Source: Streptomyces avidinii (GTDB lineage Bacteria; Actinomycetota; Actinomycetes; Streptomycetales; Streptomycetaceae). Taken from it: a DNA stretch of 64,000 bases. Each line of letters begins with the position of its first letter. Position 1 is the stretch's first letter. The stretch spans positions 393,563 through 457,562 of the forward strand of contig NZ_BMVL01000001.1 of NCBI RefSeq assembly GCF_014650695.1, given 5' to 3'. A program made the position numbers and the translations under genes. Shown here one piece after another: positions 17,697 to 26,517 of this stretch. Under the pieces are notes generated by a model. It did not search any database. It was not told where the DNA came from and was given only the letters and a program-made list of their open reading frames with translations.

Positions 17697-18968
17697 ATGA
17701 CCGAGTCGGACTCGGCTGCGGAGCAGCACGAGCGGGCGGAAGGCGCGCCGTCGCGGCGCGCGGTGCTGGGCTGGGGCGGGGCCGGGTTCGCACTCGGCGC
17801 CGCCGCGGCCGGCGGAGCGGTCGCGGCGTTCGGCCCCGGCTCGGACATGGTCACGGCGGCCTCCACCGGCGCGGCCGTGCCCTTCCACGGCGAGCACCAG
17901 GCGGGTATCGCCACCGCGGTCCAGGACCGCCTGCACTTCGCGGCCTTCGACGTGAAGACGAAGGACCGCGCGGAGCTGATCAAGCTCCTCAAGGAGTGGA
18001 CCGCGGCCGCCCGGCTGATGACTGCCGGCCTGCCGGTCGGCGAGGGCGGCTTCGGCGGCCTCCCGGAGGCCCCGCCGGACGACACGGGCGAGGCGCTGGG
18101 CCTGAAGGCCTCCCGCCTCACCCTGACCATCGGCTTCGGGCCGGGCCTGTTCGCCAAGGACCGGTTCGGGCTGGAGGGCAAGCGCCCCGAGGCCCTGGTG
18201 GACCTGGAACTGTTCCCCGGCGACAACCTGGACCCGGCCCGCTCCGGCGGCGACCTCTGCGTCCAGGCCTGCGCCGACGACCCCCAGGTCGCCGTGCACG
18301 CCATCCGCCAGCTGGCCCGCATCGGCTTCGGCCGCACCGCGATGCGCTGGTCGCAGCTCGGCTTCGGCAAGACCTCGTCGACCACGCCCGACGAGCAGAC
18401 CCCGCGCAACATGATGGGCTTCAAGGACGGCACCCGGAACATCGCCGGCACCGACCGGGCGGCCCTCGACAAGCACGTGTGGGTCGGCTCGGGCGACGGC
18501 AGCGAGTGGCTGACCGGCGGCTCGTACCTGGTGGCGCGCCGGATCCGGATGAACATCGAGACCTGGGACCGCACTCCGCTCCAGGAGCAGGAGGACATCT
18601 TCGGCCGCGACAAGGGCGAGGGTGCCCCGGTCGGCAAGTCCAAGGAGCGCGACGAGCCCTTCCTGAAGGCGATGAAGCCGGAGGCGCACGTCCGCCTCGC
18701 GCACCCGGACACCAACAACGGTGCGACGATCCTGCGCCGCGGCTACTCCTTCACCGACGGCACGGACGGTCTGGGCCGCCTCGACGCGGGCCTGTTCTTC
18801 CTCGCCTACCAGCGCGACGTCCGCAAGGGGTTCGTCCCGATCCAGCGCAACCTGGCGAAGTCCGACGTCCTCAACGAATACATCCAGCACGTGGGTTCGG
18901 CGATCTTCGCCGTCCCGCCGGGCGTCCGCGACAAGGACGACTGGTGGGGCCGGACGCTGTTCGCGTAG
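17697..18968 (+). CDS. efeB: Deferrochelatase/peroxidase EfeB, Dyp type, Tat exported
   Basis: A heme peroxidase of the Dyp family exported by the Tat pathway (SRRAVLGWGG, R20-R21, then a hydrophobic stretch to about residue 50). GFKDG at 241-245 is the family GXXDG motif with distal D244, and H336 in LAHPDTNNG is the probable proximal heme ligand. In the Efe system it is proposed to oxidise ferrous iron at the membrane, and it has also been reported to draw iron from heme with the porphyrin left intact, which would complement HmuO here. The ATG at 17697 comes 30 bp after efeO. Confidence 0.94.
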   Translation: MTESDSAAEQHERAEGAPSRRAVLGWGGAGFALGAAAAGGAVAAFGPGSDMVTAASTGAAVPFHGEHQAGIATAVQDRLHFAAFDVKTKDRAELIKLLKEWTAAARLMTAGLPVGEGGFGGLPEAPPDDTGEALGLKASRLTLTIGFGPGLFAKDRFGLEGKRPEALVDLELFPGDNLDPARSGGDLCVQACADDPQVAVHAIRQLARIGFGRTAMRWSQLGFGKTSSTTPDEQTPRNMMGFKDGTRNIAGTDRAALDKHVWVGSGDGSEWLTGGSYLVARRIRMNIETWDRTPLQEQEDIFGRDKGEGAPVGKSKERDEPFLKAMKPEAHVRLAHPDTNNGATILRRGYSFTDGTDGLGRLDAGLFFLAYQRDVRKGFVPIQRNLAKSDVLNEYIQHVGSAIFAVPPGVRDKDDWWGRTLFA

Positions 18969-18994
18969 TCCCCGCCGGAGAGGAAGCACCAGCC

Positions 18995-19861
18995 GTGTTC
19001 GGCAACTATCTGATCGGCCTGCGCGAGGGGCTGGAGGCCAGCCTGGTCGTCTGCATCCTCGTCGCGTACCTGGTGAAGACCGGGCGCCGGGACGCCCTGC
19101 GTCCCGTGTGGATGGGCATCGCGATCGCCTGCGCGCTGTCCCTCGCCTTCGGCGCGATGCTCGAATTCGGCACCCAGGAGCTGACCTTCGAGGCGCAGGA
19201 GCTGCTCGGCGGCACCCTGTCGATCATCTCGGTGGGTCTGGTGACGTGGATGGTCTTCTGGATGAAGCGCACCGCGCGCCACCTGAAGGCCGATCTGCAC
19301 GGCAGGCTCGACACGGCGCTCGCCATGGGCACCGGCGCGCTGGTCGCCACCGCCTTCCTGGCCGTCGGCCGTGAGGGCCTGGAGACGGCGCTGTTCGTGT
19401 GGGCGTCGGTACGGGCCAGCGGCGAGGGTTCGTCGGCGCCGCTGATCGGTGTGCTGCTGGGCATCGGCACGGCGATCGTGCTCGGGTACCTCTTCTACCG
19501 GGGCACCCTGAAGATCAATCTGGCGAAGTTCTTCAAGTGGACCGGCGCCATGCTGGTGGTCGTCGCCGCGGGCGTGCTCGCGTACGGGGTCCACGACCTC
19601 CAGGAGGCCCGCTTCCTGGGCGGTCTCGGCAACAAGGCCTTCGACATCAGCGAGACGGTCCCGCCGGACAGCTGGTACGGGACCCTGCTCAAGGGCGTCT
19701 TCAACTTCCAGCCGGACCCCACCGTCCTCCAGCTCACGGTGTGGCTGCTGTACCTGGTCCCCGTGCTGACGCTGTTCCTCGTGGACCGCGGCCGCCCGGC
19801 GGCGCCCCCGCTGAAGGCGCGGCCCGCGGACGCGGGGACGGACTCCACTCCCGCCGGCTGA
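18995..19861 (+). CDS. efeU: Ferrous/ferric iron permease EfeU (FTR1/OFeT family)
   Basis: A 288-residue membrane permease with seven hydrophobic helices. Both iron-transport motifs are present: REGLE at residues 10-14 in helix 1 and REGLE near 125-129 in helix 4. The GTG start at 18995 (VFGNYLIGLREG) follows GAGAGGAA and is fixed by the motif position. It is third in the efe operon. The hydrophilic tail ends 22 bp before a large hairpin terminator. In many genomes efeU comes first; the O-B-U order here is an actinobacterial arrangement. Confidence 0.94.
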   Translation: MFGNYLIGLREGLEASLVVCILVAYLVKTGRRDALRPVWMGIAIACALSLAFGAMLEFGTQELTFEAQELLGGTLSIISVGLVTWMVFWMKRTARHLKADLHGRLDTALAMGTGALVATAFLAVGREGLETALFVWASVRASGEGSSAPLIGVLLGIGTAIVLGYLFYRGTLKINLAKFFKWTGAMLVVVAAGVLAYGVHDLQEARFLGGLGNKAFDISETVPPDSWYGTLLKGVFNFQPDPTVLQLTVWLLYLVPVLTLFLVDRGRPAAPPLKARPADAGTDSTPAG

Positions 19862-19882
19862 CGGGCGGCAGCAGAATGTCGG

Positions 19883-19932
19883 CCGACAGGCTGTGGTGCA
19901 GGGCTCTCGGGCCCCTCACCACAGCCTGTCGG
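19883..19932. terminator. Large hairpin terminator reaching into the GNAT gene
   Basis: Perfect 16-bp arms at 19883-19898 (CCGACAGGCTGTGGTG) and 19917-19932 flank an 18-nt GC-rich loop. The right arm includes the last codons and stop of the convergent acetyltransferase gene, so the coding end doubles as terminator for efeU. Confidence 0.75.
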
Positions 19933-20479
19933 TGTTTCCGGGGTACAGCGGGACGCGGGCTCCCGTGAAGGCGGCGCGGTCCCGGGCCGGTTCGTCCGTG
20001 AAGAAGGCCGCCACCACCACCTTGTCGAAGCCCGGTGCGTCGGTGGCCAGGGGTTGCCCGGGGGTCCCGCCGACCAGCACCGTGCCCGGCAGCACCGGGA
20101 AGCCTGCCGCCTCGTAGAACGGCGCCAGCGGCCGGTCGCAGCTGAACAGCGCCAGGTCCACGGCCGGGTCCGCCGCCAGCTCGGCGCGGGCCGCCGCCAC
20201 CAGCCGCGCCCCGCATCCCCGGCCACGCAGCGTGGACCGGGTCACGACCGCGCTCAGCCCGGCCGCCCGGTACGTCCGCCCCGCGAGCCGGATCTCCTTG
20301 AACAGCAGTGCCAGCGAGGCGGCCACGGTGCCGTCCGCGGTCAGCAGGAGCAGGGCCCGCGGGGCCAGCGCCGGGTCGTGCCCGGGCTCGGCCCCCGGCC
20401 AGGCCGCGGCCTCCAGCTCCGCGACCTGCCGCGCCGGCCCTGCGGGCAGGTCCGCCTCCGCGTAACGGACCACCCTCAC
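19916..20479 (-). CDS. GNAT-family N-acetyltransferase
   Basis: A 187-residue acetyltransferase of the GNAT fold. The acetyl-CoA-binding region shows VTRSTLRGRGCGARLVAAARAEL, with R-G-R-G-C-G replacing the usual Q/RxxGxG/A, and AFYEAAGFPVLPGT as motif B. The start is GTG at 20479 with GGAGGGG about 9 bases upstream. It is convergent with efeU and isolated from the PhzF gene by a dispersed intergenic repeat. The substrate is unknown. Confidence 0.85.
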   Translation of the reverse strand: MRVVRYAEADLPAGPARQVAELEAAAWPGAEPGHDPALAPRALLLLTADGTVAASLALLFKEIRLAGRTYRAAGLSAVVTRSTLRGRGCGARLVAAARAELAADPAVDLALFSCDRPLAPFYEAAGFPVLPGTVLVGGTPGQPLATDAPGFDKVVVAAFFTDEPARDRAAFTGARVPLYPGNTDRLW

Positions 20480-20484
20480 GAATC

Positions 20485-20531
20485 CAGCCCCTCCGGAGTT
20501 CGAGGCGCGGGGTCCGGGGCGGAGCCCCGGG
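20485..20531. repeat. Dispersed Streptomyces intergenic repeat, copy 1
   Basis: A GC-rich unit containing the shared core GGCGCGGGGTCCGGGGCGGA and a closing GCCCCGG, able to fold into a hairpin. It recurs at 23698, 27326, 53321 (inverted) and 53652. Here it lies between the GNAT and second PhzF genes. Confidence 0.7.
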
Positions 20532-20552
20532 AATCCGGGCCGATGGATTCGC

Positions 20553-21419
20553 TCACGGGATGCGCACGCCCTCGCCGCCCACCCTGACCCGGGGGTCACC
20601 GGCGCGCAGTTCCACGGTGAGCACTCCGGGGCGGCCCATGTCCGCGCCCTGGTGGAGGGTGAGCACGGCGTCCGCCGGGACCAGGCCGCGTTCGCGGGCG
20701 TACGCGCCGAAGGCGGCCGCGGCGGCTCCCGTGGCGGGGTCCTCGACCACTCCGCCGACCGGGAAGGGGTCCCGTACGTGGAACTCCGCCGGGCCCGCCC
20801 GGTGCACCAGCTGGACCGTGGTGAGGTCCAGACGGCGCATCAGGGCCTCCAGCCGGGCGAAGTCGTAGGCGAGGTCCGCGAGCCGGGCCCGGGTGCGGGC
20901 GCCGAGCACCAGGTGCCGGGCCCCGGCATAGGCGATCGCGGGCGGGAACGCCGGATCCAGGTCGGCCTCGGGCCAGTCCAGGGCGGCCAGCGCTTCGGCG
21001 AGGTCCGCGGCGCCGATCTCCTCGGTGTGCGGCTCGACGCTGGTGAGCGTGGCCCGCAGCTGCCCGCCCTCGGAGGTGACGGACACCGGTACGGTGCCGG
21101 CTCGGGTGGCGAGGAGGATCTCCCCCGGTCCGATCCGCTCGGCCAGCGCGACGGCCGTGGCCACGGTCGCGTGCCCGCAGAAGGGGACCTCCGCCTTGGG
21201 GCTGAAGTAGCGCACGGTGAAGGCCCGGCCCTCCCCCTCCGGACCGCCGAACCCCTCGGGCGGCGCGGTCAGGAAGGCCGTCTCGCTGTAGCCCAGCCCG
21301 GCGGCGATCTCCAGCATGGCGCTCTCGTCGAGGCCTGCGGCGTCGAGCACGACCCCGGCGGGGTTGCCGCCGTCCGGGTCGTGGGAGAAGGCGGTGTAGC
21401 GCAGCACTTCGGTCGTCAT
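20553..21419 (-). CDS. PhzF-family epimerase/isomerase, second copy
   Basis: A 288-residue, full-length PhzF-family protein. E47 in GYSETAFLT is the expected catalytic acid, PFCGHATVA and DPATGAAAAAFG are the paired family motifs, and the length matches characterised members. The ATG at 21419 is clear (MTTEVLRYTAFSHDP). It shares only the family with the shorter copy at 9348, so the two are not a recent duplication. No phenazine genes are near. A role in small-molecule isomerisation is all that can be said. Confidence 0.88.
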   Translation of the reverse strand: MTTEVLRYTAFSHDPDGGNPAGVVLDAAGLDESAMLEIAAGLGYSETAFLTAPPEGFGGPEGEGRAFTVRYFSPKAEVPFCGHATVATAVALAERIGPGEILLATRAGTVPVSVTSEGGQLRATLTSVEPHTEEIGAADLAEALAALDWPEADLDPAFPPAIAYAGARHLVLGARTRARLADLAYDFARLEALMRRLDLTTVQLVHRAGPAEFHVRDPFPVGGVVEDPATGAAAAAFGAYARERGLVPADAVLTLHQGADMGRPGVLTVELRAGDPRVRVGGEGVRIP

Positions 21420-21520
21420 GATCGGCTCAACCCCGGCCGCCCGTGCGCCATTCCCGGCCGCCGGCCGGGCCGTCCGCCGGGCCGTCGGTCACACGGTCGG
21501 CCACACGGTCGGCCGCGCCG

Positions 21521-22282
21521 TCAGCCGCGGCCGATGTACGGCATCGAGGTCGCCATCACCGTCGCGAACTGCACGTTCGCCTCCAGCGGGAGCTCCGCCA
21601 TGTGCAGGACGGTGCGGGCCACGTCGGCGGCGTCCATCACCGGCTCGACGGCCAGCTGCCCGTTGGCCTGGAGGATGCCGGTCTGCATCCGCTCGGTCAT
21701 CTCGGTCGCCGCGTTGCCGATGTCGATCTGGCCGCAGGCGATCCGGTACGGCCGTCCGTCCAGCGACAGGGACTTGGTCAGGCCCGTCATGGCGTGCTTG
21801 GTCGCGGTGTACGCGATGGAATTCGGGCGGGGCACGTGCGCCGAGATGGAGCCGTTGTTGATGATGCGGCCGCCCTGCGGCTCCTGCCGCTTCATCTGCC
21901 GGAAGGCGGCCTGCGCGCACAGGAAGGCGCCGGTCAGGTTGACGTCGACGACCGAGCGCCAGGCCTCGTAGCTGATGTCCTCCAGCGGAACCCCGCCGGG
22001 GCCGAAGGTGCCCGCGTTGTTGAAGAGCAGGTCGAGGCGCCCGTATCGCGCGCGAACCGACTCGAACAGAGCAGTCACCTCGTCCGGGTCGCTCACGTCC
22101 GCCCGTACGCACAGCACGTCGGCGCCGTCACCGGCGGCCCTCGCGGTCTCCTCCAGCGGCTCGGCCCGGCGACCGGCGACGGCCACGGCCCAGCCGGCGG
22201 CTGCCAGCGTCAGCGCCACGGAGCGACCGATCCCGGAACCGGCGCCGGTCACCACGGCGATTTTCTTCGTACTTTCGTCCAT
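21521..22282 (-). CDS. Short-chain dehydrogenase/reductase
   Basis: A classical SDR of 253 residues. The cofactor loop is TGAGSGIG near residues 12-19, NNAG near 88, the catalytic Ser lies in NNGSISAHV and the YxxxK pair in YTATKHAM. An Arg in [12 protein letters not shown] after strand 2 suggests NADP(H). The start is ATG at 22282. It is divergent from the Bcr/CflA exporter gene with about 100 bp between them. The C-terminal [12 protein letters not shown] is typical of a clade found next to actinobacterial transporters. The substrate is unknown. Confidence 0.9.
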   Translation of the reverse strand: MDESTKKIAVVTGAGSGIGRSVALTLAAAGWAVAVAGRRAEPLEETARAAGDGADVLCVRADVSDPDEVTALFESVRARYGRLDLLFNNAGTFGPGGVPLEDISYEAWRSVVDVNLTGAFLCAQAAFRQMKRQEPQGGRIINNGSISAHVPRPNSIAYTATKHAMTGLTKSLSLDGRPYRIACGQIDIGNAATEMTERMQTGILQANGQLAVEPVMDAADVARTVLHMAELPLEANVQFATVMATSMPYIGRG

Positions 22283-22390
22283 GGGGCCGCAGGGTACGTC
22301 ACACGGCGCCCCGCTCCCCGGACGTTCCGTTTGCTGAGAGCATGGGTCGGTCAGGGGTGCGTAGATCAGATGAGAAGACTGGAGTCCCGC

Positions 22391-23713
22391 ATGCCGGAGA
22401 GAGGCCCCGCGACGGCCCCCTCGCACGACTCGTCGCCCGATTCGCCCTCTGCCCCCACTCCCCCCATTGCCACGGTTCCCCTGACGGCCGCACGCCGCAC
22501 GAGCCTTCTGGTCACCTTCATACTCGGCGGGCTCACCGCCCTCCCCCCGCTGTCCATGGACATGTACCTGCCGGCCCTGCCGCAGGTCACCGACGCCCTG
22601 CACAGCCCTGCCGCGACCGTCCAGCTCACCCTCACCGCCTGCCTCGCCGGTATGGCCCTGGGTCAGCTCGTCATCGGCCCGATGAGCGACAAGTGGGGCC
22701 GCCGCCGGCCCCTGCTCACCGGGATGGTCGTCTACGTCCTGGCCACCGCGATCTGCGCGCTCGCCCCGACCACCGAGCTGCTGATCTCCTTCCGGCTCCT
22801 CCAGGGTCTGGCCGGCGCCGCCGCCATCGTCATCGCACGGGCCGTCGTACGCGACCTGTACGACGGCGACGAGATGGCCCGGTTCTTCTCCACCCTGATG
22901 CTCATATCCGGGGCCGCCCCGATCATCGCCCCACTGATCGGCGGCCAGGTGCTCCGCTTCGCCGACTGGCGCGGGGTCTTCCTCGTCCTCACCGTCGTCG
23001 GCGCGGTGCTCACCCTGATGGTCTGGCGCGGCCTCGGCGAAACCCTCCCGCCCGAGCGGCGGCACACCGGCGGGGTCGGCTCGGCGCTGCGGACCATGCG
23101 CGGGCTGCTCGGCGACCGCGTCTTCGCCGGCTACACCCTGACCGGCGGCTTCTCCTTCGCCGTGCTCTTCTCCTACATATCCGCCTCGCCGTTCGTGGTG
23201 CAGGAGATCTACGGGGCCTCGCCCCAGGCCTTCGCCCTGCTCTTCGGGCTCAACTCCGTCGGCCTGATCCTCGTCGGCCAGATCAACGGCAAGCTGCTGG
23301 TGGGCCGGGTCCGCCTGGACAAGGTGCTGGCCGTCGGGCTCGCCGTCGTCACGGCCGCCGCGGTGGCGCTGCTGCTGATGTCGACCGGGGTGTTCGGGGA
23401 GGTCGGGCTGACCCCGATCGCGGCCGCCCTGTTCGTCCTCATGTCGGCCATGGGTGTGGTGCTGCCGAACACCAACGCGCAGGCCCTGATGCGGACCCCG
23501 CACGCGGCGGGATCGGCCTCCGCGCTCCTCGGCACGTCCTCGTTCCTGATCGGCGCGATCGCCTCGCCGCTGGTGGGAATCGCGGGCGAGGACACGGCCG
23601 TCCCCATGGCCGTGGTCCAGCTGGTGTGCGCCCTCCTCGCCGTGAGCGCCTTCCTCGGCCTGTGCCGCCCCTGGCAGAGCGCATCCGCCAAGGCCGGCCT
23701 CGCCGGCGTTTGA
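22391..23713 (+). CDS. Bcr/CflA-family drug efflux MFS transporter
   Basis: A 440-residue major facilitator with twelve hydrophobic helices. The DHA1 signatures are visible: [10 protein letters not shown] at the first helix and [14 protein letters not shown] in the loop between helices 2 and 3. [29 protein letters not shown] matches the Bcr/CflA motif. The ATG at 22391 is chosen because GGAG lies 6 bases upstream; ATG at 22370 is in frame but poorly served. The final codons and TGA are part of a dispersed intergenic repeat, so the tail GLAGV appears to be repeat-derived. Confidence 0.9.
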   Translation: MPERGPATAPSHDSSPDSPSAPTPPIATVPLTAARRTSLLVTFILGGLTALPPLSMDMYLPALPQVTDALHSPAATVQLTLTACLAGMALGQLVIGPMSDKWGRRRPLLTGMVVYVLATAICALAPTTELLISFRLLQGLAGAAAIVIARAVVRDLYDGDEMARFFSTLMLISGAAPIIAPLIGGQVLRFADWRGVFLVLTVVGAVLTLMVWRGLGETLPPERRHTGGVGSALRTMRGLLGDRVFAGYTLTGGFSFAVLFSYISASPFVVQEIYGASPQAFALLFGLNSVGLILVGQINGKLLVGRVRLDKVLAVGLAVVTAAAVALLLMSTGVFGEVGLTPIAAALFVLMSAMGVVLPNTNAQALMRTPHAAGSASALLGTSSFLIGAIASPLVGIAGEDTAVPMAVVQLVCALLAVSAFLGLCRPWQSASAKAGLAGV

Positions 23714-23741
23714 GGCCCGGGGTCCGGGGCGCAGCCCCGGG
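23698..23741. repeat. Dispersed intergenic repeat, copy 2, overlapping the exporter stop codon
   Basis: It begins with CCTCGCCGGCGTTTGAGGCC, continues with GGGGTCCGGGGCGCAGCCCC, and contains the TGA of the upstream exporter gene. The GGGGTCCGGGGC / GCCCC part can fold as a hairpin and may end transcription. Confidence 0.7.
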
Positions 23742-23776
23742 CAGTGGCCGACCCGGTCGCGGCATAAACTTCGCAG

Positions 23777-24775
23777 GTGAACGCCTCCGCCCCCACCACC
23801 GCCGAATCCCTCCGCAGCACACTCGGCGGGCTGCTCGACGGACTCCCGCCCAAGCAGGCCGCGGCCGCCGTCGAGCGGCTCATCGCCAGCTACCGGGGGC
23901 AGACCCCGACCGACGCGCCCGTGCTGCGCGACCGCTCCGACGTGGCGGCGTACGCGGCGTACCGGATGCCCGCCACCTTCGAGGCCGTCCGGGGCGCCCT
24001 CGGCGGGCTGGCCGAGGCGGCCCCCGACTGGGCGCCCGCCTCCCACGTGGACGTGGGCGGCGGTACGGGAGCGGCGACCTGGGCCGTGGACGCCACCTGG
24101 GACGGCCCCCGGGAGACCACGGTGCTGGACTGGGCGGAGCCGGCGCTGACCCTCGGCCGCGAGCTCGCGGCCGCCTCGGCCTCCGAGGTGCTGCGCGGCG
24201 CCGCGTGGCGGCGGGCCGTCATCGGCGCGGGGCTGAGCCTCCCCGAGGCCGACCTCGTGACGGTGTCGTACGTACTCGGCGAGCTGACCCCGCAGGCGCG
24301 CACGGCCGTCGTCGCCGAGGCGGCGCGGGCCGGGCAGGCCGTGGTGCTGATCGAGCCGGGCACGCCGGAGGGCTACCTGCGCATCCGGGAGGCCCGCGAC
24401 CAGCTGATCGCGGCCGGGCTGCGGATCGCCGCCCCGTGCCCGCACGACGGGACCTGCCCGATCCAGGTCGGCCAGGACTGGTGCCACTTCTCGGCACGGG
24501 TCAGCCGGTCCTCCCTGCACCGGCAGGTCAAGGGCGGCTCGCTCCCCTACGAGGACGAGAAGTTCAGCTACGTCGCCGCGACCCGTTTCCCGACGGAGCC
24601 GGCCACCTCCCGGATCACGCGGAAGCCGCAGATCCGGAAGGGGCTCGTCCTGCTGGAGCTGTGCGGCCCCGAGGAAGCGGGCCTGACGAAGGTCAACGTG
24701 ACCAAGCGCCAGGGCGATCTCTACAAGGCAGCACGGGACGTCGACTGGGGCCGGGCCTGGCCCCCGGCGCCGTAA
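23777..24775 (+). CDS. Rsm22-like small ribosomal subunit methyltransferase-family protein
   Basis: A 332-residue protein of the Rsm22/METT17 family, which in mitochondria is tied to assembly of the small ribosomal subunit. Residues about 90-100 ([14 protein letters not shown]) form the SAM-binding loop. A C-terminal cysteine group (PCPHDGTCP and DWCHFSARV) matches the metal or cluster-binding region of the family, and the tail [23 protein letters not shown] is conserved. The GTG at 23777 is the start. Its stop is 7 bp from that of the convergent ddaH gene. Bacterial function is unproven. Confidence 0.85.
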   Translation: MNASAPTTAESLRSTLGGLLDGLPPKQAAAAVERLIASYRGQTPTDAPVLRDRSDVAAYAAYRMPATFEAVRGALGGLAEAAPDWAPASHVDVGGGTGAATWAVDATWDGPRETTVLDWAEPALTLGRELAAASASEVLRGAAWRRAVIGAGLSLPEADLVTVSYVLGELTPQARTAVVAEAARAGQAVVLIEPGTPEGYLRIREARDQLIAAGLRIAAPCPHDGTCPIQVGQDWCHFSARVSRSSLHRQVKGGSLPYEDEKFSYVAATRFPTEPATSRITRKPQIRKGLVLLELCGPEEAGLTKVNVTKRQGDLYKAARDVDWGRAWPPAP

Positions 24776-24781
24776 CGGGCC

Positions 24782-25591
24782 CTACGGCCGCAGCTCCTGG
24801 GTGCAGCACTTCACGCTGCCGCCGCCCTTGAGCAGCTCGCCCAGGTCCATCGGGACCGGCTCGAAACCGCGGTCGCGCAGCGGCGCCAGCAGCCCGGTCG
24901 CCGCCTGCGGGAGCAGTACGTGCAGGCCGTCGGAGACGGCGTTCAGGCCGAGGGCCGCCGCGTCCCGGCCGTCGGCGATCAGCGCGTCCGGGAAGAGCCT
25001 CCTGAGCACCCCCTGGCTGCCGGGCGAGAAGGCGTCCGGGTAGTACATGATCTCGTCGCCGTCGAGGACGCTGAGCGCCGTGTCCAGGTGGTAGTAGCGC
25101 GGATCCACCAGGTCGAGGCCGATGACCGGGCGGCCGAAGAACTCCTGGGTCTCGTCGTGCGAGAGCGGGCTGGAGCGGAAGCCCCGGCCGGCCAGGACGT
25201 AGCGGTCGGTGACCGCGAAGTCCCCCTCGCCCTCGTTGACGTGGGACGGCTCGTGGATGTCGGTGTAGCCGTCGGCACGGAACCAGTCGAGGTGGATCTC
25301 GGCCTCGGCGGCCCGTTCCGGATAGGCGAACCGGGCGCCCAGGACCCGGCCGTCGACGACGAGCGCGCCGTTCGCCGCGAAGACCATGTCGGGCAGCGCG
25401 GGGTCGGGTTCGAGGGTCTCGACGATGTGCCCGAGGGCGCGGTAGCGGTCCCTCAGGTCCTCCCACTGGGCCATTGCGAGGGGCAGGTCCACCGGTTTCG
25501 TGGGATCCATCCACGGATTGATGGAGTACGTGACCTTGAAGTGTGCGGGTGGGCACATCAGGTAGCGCCGGGGTGTGGCGTCTCTGCGCAA
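24782..25591 (-). CDS. ddaH: Dimethylargininase (DDAH)
   Basis: Hydrolyses methylated arginines to citrulline and methylamines, within the amidinotransferase fold. Key residues are a substrate-binding NxxxDxx set in MCPPAHFKVTYSINPWM, the catalytic His in YYHLDTALSVLD near residue 163, and the nucleophilic Cys in GSVKCCTQELRP at the C-terminus. The start chosen is TTG at 25591 (LRRDATPRRYLMCPP), because GAGGAG lies 6 bases upstream and the family begins at this residue; ATG at 25654 would add 21 poorly conserved residues and cover an operator-like palindrome. It is divergent from a TetR gene, which probably controls it. Confidence 0.88.
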   Translation of the reverse strand: MRRDATPRRYLMCPPAHFKVTYSINPWMDPTKPVDLPLAMAQWEDLRDRYRALGHIVETLEPDPALPDMVFAANGALVVDGRVLGARFAYPERAAEAEIHLDWFRADGYTDIHEPSHVNEGEGDFAVTDRYVLAGRGFRSSPLSHDETQEFFGRPVIGLDLVDPRYYHLDTALSVLDGDEIMYYPDAFSPGSQGVLRRLFPDALIADGRDAAALGLNAVSDGLHVLLPQAATGLLAPLRDRGFEPVPMDLGELLKGGGSVKCCTQELRP

Positions 25592-25631
25592 AGAAGGCTC
25601 CTCACGACTTTCACGACTCTGGACGAGTGCT

Positions 25632-25649
25632 GGAGAGAATCGTCTCTCC
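25632..25649. promoter_or_regulatory. Palindrome upstream of ddaH
   Basis: GGAGAGA-ATCG-TCTCTCC, perfect 7-bp arms around a 4-bp centre, 41 bp upstream of the TTG start. It carries GAGA/TCTC half-sites like those of the second palindrome at 25706. A candidate site for the adjacent TetR protein. Confidence 0.5.
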
Positions 25650-25705
25650 TCCACCAGGACAGCACAGTGAACTGATTGGGTGGTTTAAGCAAACCTCTGG
25701 AAAGA

Positions 25706-25717
25706 CGAGACGTCTCG
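25706..25717. promoter_or_regulatory. Palindromic operator before the TetR gene
   Basis: CGAGACGTCTCG, a perfect 12-bp palindrome, 19 bp upstream of the TetR ATG. Its position fits autoregulation, with the related palindrome at 25632 serving the divergent ddaH gene. Confidence 0.55.
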
Positions 25718-25735
25718 CTTTGGTAGTTTCGGGCC

Positions 25736-26347
25736 ATGCCCAAGACCCCTGACGCCACCCGCCGCAGCGACCGCTCCCGCCGCGCCATCCTCGACGCCGC
25801 GCTCGTCCTCGTCGGGGAGGTCGGCTACAACAAGCTGACCATCGAGGCCATCGCCGCCCGCGCGGGCGTCGGCAAGCAGACCATCTACCGCTGGTGGCCG
25901 TCGAAGGCCGCCGTCCTCCTCGACGCCTCGCTGGCCCTCGCCGGGGACGCGGAGACGGAGGCCGAGTGGACCGGCTTCCCCGACACCGGGGACCTCGCGG
26001 CCGACCTGAAGCACGTCCTGCGGGCGACGGTCGACGAGTTCAACGACGAGAAGTACGACGCCCCCGCGCGCGCCCTGACCGCGGCCGGGGCCACCGAGCC
26101 CGAGCTCGGCGCCCGCTTCACCGAGCAGTTGCTGGAGCCCCAGCTCGCCCTGTACGAGGCACGGTTGCACACCGCCCGGGAGGCCGGCCAGCTCGTACCC
26201 GACACCGACCTGCGGCTGACGGTGGAGATGCTGCTGGGGCCGCTCACCTACCGCTGGCTGCTGCGCACCGCGCCCCTGACGCACGCGTACACCGACGCGC
26301 TCGTGGACCGGGTCCTGGGCGGGGTGGCCAACGTCACCGCCCGCTGA
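25736..26347 (+). CDS. TetR-family transcriptional regulator
   Basis: A 203-residue regulator. The N-terminal helix-turn-helix lies at about 10-55 (RRAILDAALVLVGEVGYNKLTIEAIAARAGVGKQTIYRWWPSK). The C-terminal domain (EPQLALYEARLHTAREAGQLVPDTDLRLTVEMLLGPLTYRWLL) belongs to the TetR_C_11-like group. The ATG at 25736 follows two palindromes in a 144-bp gap shared with ddaH. It probably represses ddaH and itself in response to a methylated amino acid or related ligand; the ligand is a guess. Confidence 0.9.
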   Translation: MPKTPDATRRSDRSRRAILDAALVLVGEVGYNKLTIEAIAARAGVGKQTIYRWWPSKAAVLLDASLALAGDAETEAEWTGFPDTGDLAADLKHVLRATVDEFNDEKYDAPARALTAAGATEPELGARFTEQLLEPQLALYEARLHTAREAGQLVPDTDLRLTVEMLLGPLTYRWLLRTAPLTHAYTDALVDRVLGGVANVTAR

Positions 26348-26517
26348 CGGGCCGATGGCCGGGAACAGGTCGGGCAGATTTGGCCTGATTCTTGGGTTTT
26401 GTGGTGGTTTCAGGCCACCCATCTCCAACCCCCCGGTCGTCGGTAGCGGTCACCCGGGGCTCAGGATGGTGGGACCATGGGTTGGTCCGCCGGGGATACG
26501 GTGAGGTGAGGGGATAG

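Noticed and set aside
9348..21419. Possible phenazine pathway suggested by two PhzF-family genes
   Set aside because: No phzA/B, phzC, phzD, phzE or phzG homologue is present, and the two proteins are members of a broad isomerase family with many unrelated roles.
24782..25654. ATG at 25654 as the dimethylargininase start
   Set aside because: It would add 21 residues unlike the family and place coding sequence over a palindromic operator; the TTG at 25591 has a GAGGAG site at ideal distance.
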